Below, piece after piece: positions 60,976-64,000 of a stretch of DNA of 64,000 nucleotides. A program made the position numbers and the translations under genes. The stretch lies in NCBI GenBank assembly GCA_022842465.1, contig JALHPN010000003.1:1-64000 (forward strand). Direction: 5' to 3'. Source of the DNA: Polyangiaceae bacterium (GTDB lineage: Bacteria; Myxococcota_A; Polyangia; Polyangiales; Polyangiaceae). The notes beneath the pieces are model-generated. The model did no database searches and was not told the origin of the DNA. It saw only the letters and a list, made by a program, of their open reading frames with translations. Position 1 is the first letter of the stretch, and the number at the start of each line of letters is the position of its first letter.

Positions 60976-61614
60976 ATGAAGCCCGTCCAGCTGCGCGTCC
61001 CGGAGAGACTCCGTCGCAAGATCGTGACGATGGTCGCCCTCGCGGCCGCCACCGCCCCCGCGGCCTGCGCGGCCGAGGCCGACGAGGACGTCGACGAAAG
61101 CGGCGCCGCGGCGTCGACGTCGTCGAAGAAGGAGTCACTCTCCTGCGACGAGTCGATTAACAAGGTCGACGACATCCGCAACCGATTTCTCGACGAGCGC
61201 CACGCGGCGGTCTGGGCCTTCCAGACCGACGCGAAGTCCGCGTTCGAGAAGCTCCCGGAGGCGCCGTCGAGCTTCGCTCAGAAGGGCCTCGTGTCGTCGC
61301 TCGAGAACGTCTCGTACGAGACATGGACGCCGAGCGCCAAGGTTCGCGTGCGTGACGCGCGCCTCGCGACGAGCTACCTCGTCGTCCGCGGAGAGGAGAA
61401 AGGCGGCAGCAAGGTCGTCTACCTGCTCGACGCGTCGACGCAGGCTGTCCTTGCTACCGGGCGCGCGACGAAGGCCGGCATCTGGTCGTGGTCGTGCCCC
61501 GCGCCCTCCGGCGGTGCGTCTGCGCCCTGCAGAGCCGCGCGCGGGAACACCGGGAACAACTGGAACAACTGGCCCAACTGGCAGAACTGGGCGAACTGGG
61601 ACAACTGCTTCTGA
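60976..61614 (+). CDS. Probable RiPP precursor with C-terminal W-x-N repeats
   Basis: This 212-residue protein starts at ATG 60976. It has an N-terminal signal sequence with a lipobox-like APAAC, an acidic/Ser linker, a globular middle of about 130 residues (SYETWTPSAKVRVRDARLATSYLVVRGEEKGGSKVVYLLD), a Cys pair (CPAPSGGASAPC), and a tail reading NN-WNN-WPN-WQN-WAN-WDN-CF. Five tandem W-x-N tripeptides match the aromatic-x-Asn motif that radical SAM cyclophane synthases cross-link. The maturase gene follows after 6 bp. The large folded leader is unusual for RiPP precursors. Confidence 0.75.
   Translation: MKPVQLRVPERLRRKIVTMVALAAATAPAACAAEADEDVDESGAAASTSSKKESLSCDESINKVDDIRNRFLDERHAAVWAFQTDAKSAFEKLPEAPSSFAQKGLVSSLENVSYETWTPSAKVRVRDARLATSYLVVRGEEKGGSKVVYLLDASTQAVLATGRATKAGIWSWSCPAPSGGASAPCRAARGNTGNNWNNWPNWQNWANWDNCF
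61561..61605 (+). repeat. Five tandem 9-bp units encoding W-x-N
   Basis: Codons TGG-NNN-AAC repeat five times in a row (x = Asn, Pro, Gln, Ala, Asp) just before the last codons TGC TTC TGA. The first and third codons are constant while the middle differs each time, as expected for selection on a modification motif instead of simple slippage. Confidence 0.9.
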
Positions 61615-61620
61615 GCGCCC

Positions 61621-62775
61621 ATGGCAGCGCCTCTCCGTGACGTGCGCGACGACTGGGCGCGCGACCTCGAGCTGCTCGTGCTGCAGCCGACGCCGTTCTG
61701 CAACCTCGATTGCAGCTACTGCTACCTGCCGAACCGCGACGACAAGCGCCGGATGTCGATGGCCGAGCTCGACGCGATCGTCGCCGCGGTGGTCGCCGGC
61801 GGGTTCGCGCGACCGGAGCTCTCGCTCGTCTGGCACGCCGGTGAGCCACTCGTCGTCGGCAAGGCCTGGTACGAGGAGGCCTTCGCGGTCGTCCGCCGCC
61901 ACCTGCCGAAGGGGACGACGGTACGTCACCAGTTCCAGACCAACGCGGTGCTCCTCGATCCGTCCTGGTGCGAGCTCGTGAAGCGGCACGAGGTGTCGAT
62001 CGGCGTCAGCGTCGACGGTCCGGCGTTTCTCCACGACGCAAAGCGCAAGACGCGCGACGGACGCGGCACGCACGCGAAGGTCATGCGCGGCGTACAGCAC
62101 CTGCGTGACGCGGGTATCCCGTTCCACGCGATCTGCGTGCTCGGGCTCGAGTCGCTGGAGCACCCCGACGCCGTCTTCGACTTCTTCCTCGAGCTCGGCG
62201 CGACGCAGGTCGGCTTCAACGTCGAGGAGATCGAGGCGAGCAACGCGACGTCGTCGCTCTCGGCAGCGCGGGCTCCGCTCGCGCTCCGCGCCTTCTGGCG
62301 CCGCATCCTCGAGCGGCAGGCGGCGGCCGACACCTTCCTCCGGATCCGGGAGGTCGAGGGCGTGATGGACGCCGTGAGGAGCCCGGTCTTCGGCGCGGTC
62401 ACCGGGACGTCCCAGAACCAGGCAGGGCGGATCCTCACCGTCGGCTGGGACGGCGCGTTCACGACCTGGTCGCCCGAGCTCCTCGGCATCGTCCACCCGA
62501 CGCTCGGCTCGCTCGCGCTCGGCGCTTCACTGCGCGGCGGCCTCGACGATGGCGCAAAGCGGCGCCTCGCGATCTTCCAGGACGAGATCGATCGCGGCGT
62601 CGCGGCGTGCCGCCAGACGTGCAAGTACTTCGACTTCTGCATCGGCGGCGCCCCGTCGAACAAGCTCGGCGAGCACGGTCGCTTCGATGTGACCGAGACG
62701 ATGTACTGCCGCCTCACCGAGCACGCGGTCGTCGACGTCGTGCTCGAGGCCCTCGACGCGGCGCTGCCGCGCTGA
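61621..62775 (+). CDS. GrrM/OscB-like radical SAM/SPASM cyclophane synthase
   Basis: This 384-residue protein starts at ATG 61621. The radical SAM cluster motif is PTPFCNLDCSYCYLP (CxxxCxxC). The C-terminal SPASM part has CRQTCKYFDFCIGGAPSNKLGEHGRF followed by TETMYCRLTEHA, closely like the GrrM/OscB maturases that form three-residue cyclophanes. The Cys set for auxiliary Fe-S clusters is intact. It is expected to cross-link the Trp side chains of the upstream W-x-N tail to Asn beta-carbons. Spacing (6 bp) shows the pair is one operon. Confidence 0.92.
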   Translation: MAAPLRDVRDDWARDLELLVLQPTPFCNLDCSYCYLPNRDDKRRMSMAELDAIVAAVVAGGFARPELSLVWHAGEPLVVGKAWYEEAFAVVRRHLPKGTTVRHQFQTNAVLLDPSWCELVKRHEVSIGVSVDGPAFLHDAKRKTRDGRGTHAKVMRGVQHLRDAGIPFHAICVLGLESLEHPDAVFDFFLELGATQVGFNVEEIEASNATSSLSAARAPLALRAFWRRILERQAAADTFLRIREVEGVMDAVRSPVFGAVTGTSQNQAGRILTVGWDGAFTTWSPELLGIVHPTLGSLALGASLRGGLDDGAKRRLAIFQDEIDRGVAACRQTCKYFDFCIGGAPSNKLGEHGRFDVTETMYCRLTEHAVVDVVLEALDAALPR

Positions 62776-62781
62776 GCGACG

Positions 62782-63474
62782 TCACGACGGCGCGCGGTCG
62801 CTCGCGATGCGGCCGTCGACGATCTCGATGATGCGGTCGCACTGATCGGCGATGCGCGGGTCGTGCGTGACGACGAGGAACGTCGTGCGAAGCTCGCGAT
62901 TGAAGCGACGCATCAGCGAGAAGACCTCGGTCGACGACTCGGTGTCGAGGTTCCCGGTGGGCTCGTCGGCGAGGACGAGCGGCGGACGGCGCGACAGCGC
63001 ACGGGCGATCGCCACGCGCTGTTGCTGGCCACCCGAGAGGTCCGTGGCCTTGTAGGCCATGCGGTCGCCGAGGCCCACGGCCTCGAGCAGCTCGACGGCG
63101 CGTTCCTTCATCGTGCGCGAAGGCGACCCCTCGTCGCCCCAGGCCGGGAGCATGACGTTCTCGAGGGCCGTGAACATCGGGAGCAGGTGATGGAACTGGA
63201 AGACGAAGCCGAGCACGCGCGCGCGGAGTCGGGTGAGGCCATCCTCGTCGAGCCCCGTCGTGTCGGTTCCGCCGACGACGACCCGGCCGCGCGTCGGTCG
63301 GTCGAGGAGACCGATGACGTTCAGCAGCGTGCTCTTCCCGGAGCCCGAGGGACCGATGAGCGCGCAGAACTCCCCCTCGTGGAGCGTCAGATCGACGCCG
63401 GCGAGGGCGCGCGTCACGACCGCCTCCCCGTACTCCTTGACGACGCCTTCGACGGCGAGCAGCGGTTCAGCCAT
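62782..63474 (-). CDS. lolD: LolD/MacB-type ABC transporter ATPase
   Basis: This 230-residue ATPase starts at ATG 63474. It has Walker [11 protein letters not shown]-loop [21 protein letters not shown], signature [32 protein letters not shown] and the switch His in [13 protein letters not shown], with [14 protein letters not shown] typical of LolD. It powers release of lipoproteins from the inner membrane toward the outer membrane, consistent with the many lipoprotein genes here, though MacB-type exporters look similar. Its start overlaps the permease stop by 8 bp. It is convergent with the radical SAM gene. Confidence 0.88.
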   Translation of the reverse strand: MAEPLLAVEGVVKEYGEAVVTRALAGVDLTLHEGEFCALIGPSGSGKSTLLNVIGLLDRPTRGRVVVGGTDTTGLDEDGLTRLRARVLGFVFQFHHLLPMFTALENVMLPAWGDEGSPSRTMKERAVELLEAVGLGDRMAYKATDLSGGQQQRVAIARALSRRPPLVLADEPTGNLDTESSTEVFSLMRRFNRELRTTFLVVTHDPRIADQCDRIIEIVDGRIASDRAPS

Positions 63475-64000
63475 TGCGGATCGCCGTCGCGGGATCGAGC
63501 TTGGACGCGCGCCGCGCGGGGATCACGGCCGAGAGCAGGCCTACGCCGGTCGCGAGCAGCGTCGCCAAGGCGAAGAGCTCGACATCGAGCTGGACGACGA
63601 ATCGCGGTGCCCCGTCGGCCCCGCGGGCGAAGCGCTCGAAGAGCTTGGAGAGGAGCGCACCGAGGGCGGACCCGAGGAAGGAGCCGACGAGCCCTAGCAC
63701 CGCGCCCTGGATGAGGAAGACGCGCTGCACGCGGCTCGCTGGCGTCCCCACGGCGCGGAGAATGCCGATCTCACGCGACTTCTGCACCACCGAGACGATG
63801 AGCACGCTGGCGATGCCGAGCGCAACGGCGACGACGACGAAGAACTGGATCATGGCCTTCGAGCTGCTCTGCGCCGACAGCCCCGTCAGGAGCTCGGCGT
63901 TGACCTTCATCCAGCTGTCCGCCTGGAGCCCGGTCCGGCCGCGCACTTCGCTCGCGATGCGGTCCGCCTCGAACACGTCGGCCACCTTGAGCTCGATCGA
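63467..64000 (-). CDS. LolC/LolE-type ABC transporter permease, 5' truncated
   Basis: The frame is open to the right edge, so only the C-terminal ~177 residues are in the window. The segment [28 protein letters not shown] is the end of the periplasmic domain. Three FtsX-type helices follow ([88 protein letters not shown]), as in LolC/LolE. It pairs with the LolD-like ATPase. Confidence 0.88.
   Translation of the reverse strand, partial: SIELKVADVFEADRIASEVRGRTGLQADSWMKVNAELLTGLSAQSSSKAMIQFFVVVAVALGIASVLIVSVVQKSREIGILRAVGTPASRVQRVFLIQGAVLGLVGSFLGSALGALLSKLFERFARGADGAPRFVVQLDVELFALATLLATGVGLLSAVIPARRASKLDPATAIRNG

Noticed and set aside
1-64000. CRISPR arrays, transposases, tRNA or rRNA genes
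   Set aside because: I saw no regularly spaced repeat-spacer pattern, transposase motif, tRNA cloverleaf or rRNA sequence by eye. A covariance-model scan would be needed to exclude small RNAs.

Overview
The window is uniformly very GC-rich and nearly all coding. It carries many lipobox-bearing secreted proteins of unknown function, a Ser/Thr protein kinase, TPR/PEGA proteins, GAF-histidine kinases and a CorE-type copper sigma factor. This combination suggests a chromosomal segment of a Myxococcota bacterium, probably a Polyangia/Sorangiineae relative. That placement is inferred from gene content; no rRNA or tRNA was seen. About 58 genes are annotated. Most of the other long ORFs in the track are shadows caused by high GC.

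Layout. 1-4.0 kb: end of a CCG-domain Fe-S protein, a HAMP histidine kinase, rbfA, and the rph-rdgB pair. 4.0-7.3 kb: two small secreted-protein genes flanked by a 54-bp direct repeat, then a proline-repeat outer-membrane protein. 7.4-9.9 kb: F0 genes of ATP synthase (two AtpI/AtpZ-like genes, atpB, atpE) closed by a strong terminator; the other subunits are absent. 10-15.6 kb: Ser/Thr kinase, PEGA protein, a tandem pair of paralogous lipoproteins and a small lipoprotein. 15.7-25.9 kb: prfC, a GT-C-like membrane protein, a UbiB-family kinase, a DUF427 protein, a trypsin-like protease with an overlapping partner gene, and an L,D-transpeptidase. 25.9-33.4 kb: GAF histidine kinase, polyprenol-phosphate mannosyltransferase, a membrane protein overlapping a rhodanese-ThiF/MoeB fusion, a 244-bp inverted-repeat element and htpG. 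33.4-40.2 kb: a five-gene minus-strand run (PHB-depolymerase-like esterase, alpha/beta hydrolase, SUMF1 protein, double-GT4 glycosyltransferase, Uma2 protein). 40.3-46.1 kb: an aspartic-protease-like lipoprotein, a CelD/FemAB-type acetyltransferase, a DUF3943-like protein and two lipoproteins.

46.3-52.3 kb is a six-gene copper operon on the minus strand: copA, a CorE-like ECF sigma factor with a C-terminal Cys cluster, copZ, a Tat-type metal-binding lipoprotein, a TolC-family protein and a multicopper oxidase. I found the same element, TGTAATGC-N13-GCGTC, upstream of both copA and copZ. It is a credible promoter for the sigma factor itself. Just upstream on the same strand lies a clock-like module: a KaiC-family double ATPase overlapping a gene that fuses a response-regulator receiver domain to a KaiB domain (52.4-54.5 kb).

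54.7-60.8 kb holds a VWA lipoprotein, an MFS transporter, a persulfide-dioxygenase-like MBL/double-rhodanese protein, small Cys-rich and lipoprotein genes, and a third member of the lipoprotein family seen at 12.6-15.1 kb. 61.0-62.8 kb appears to be a RiPP locus: a 212-residue secreted precursor-like protein whose C-terminus is five tandem W-x-N tripeptides, followed after 6 bp by a GrrM/OscB-like radical SAM/SPASM cyclophane synthase. The window ends in convergent LolD/LolE-type ABC transporter genes.

The strongest candidates for undescribed biology are the W-x-N cyclophane locus, the REC-KaiB fusion with KaiC, and the self-contained copper sigma regulon.
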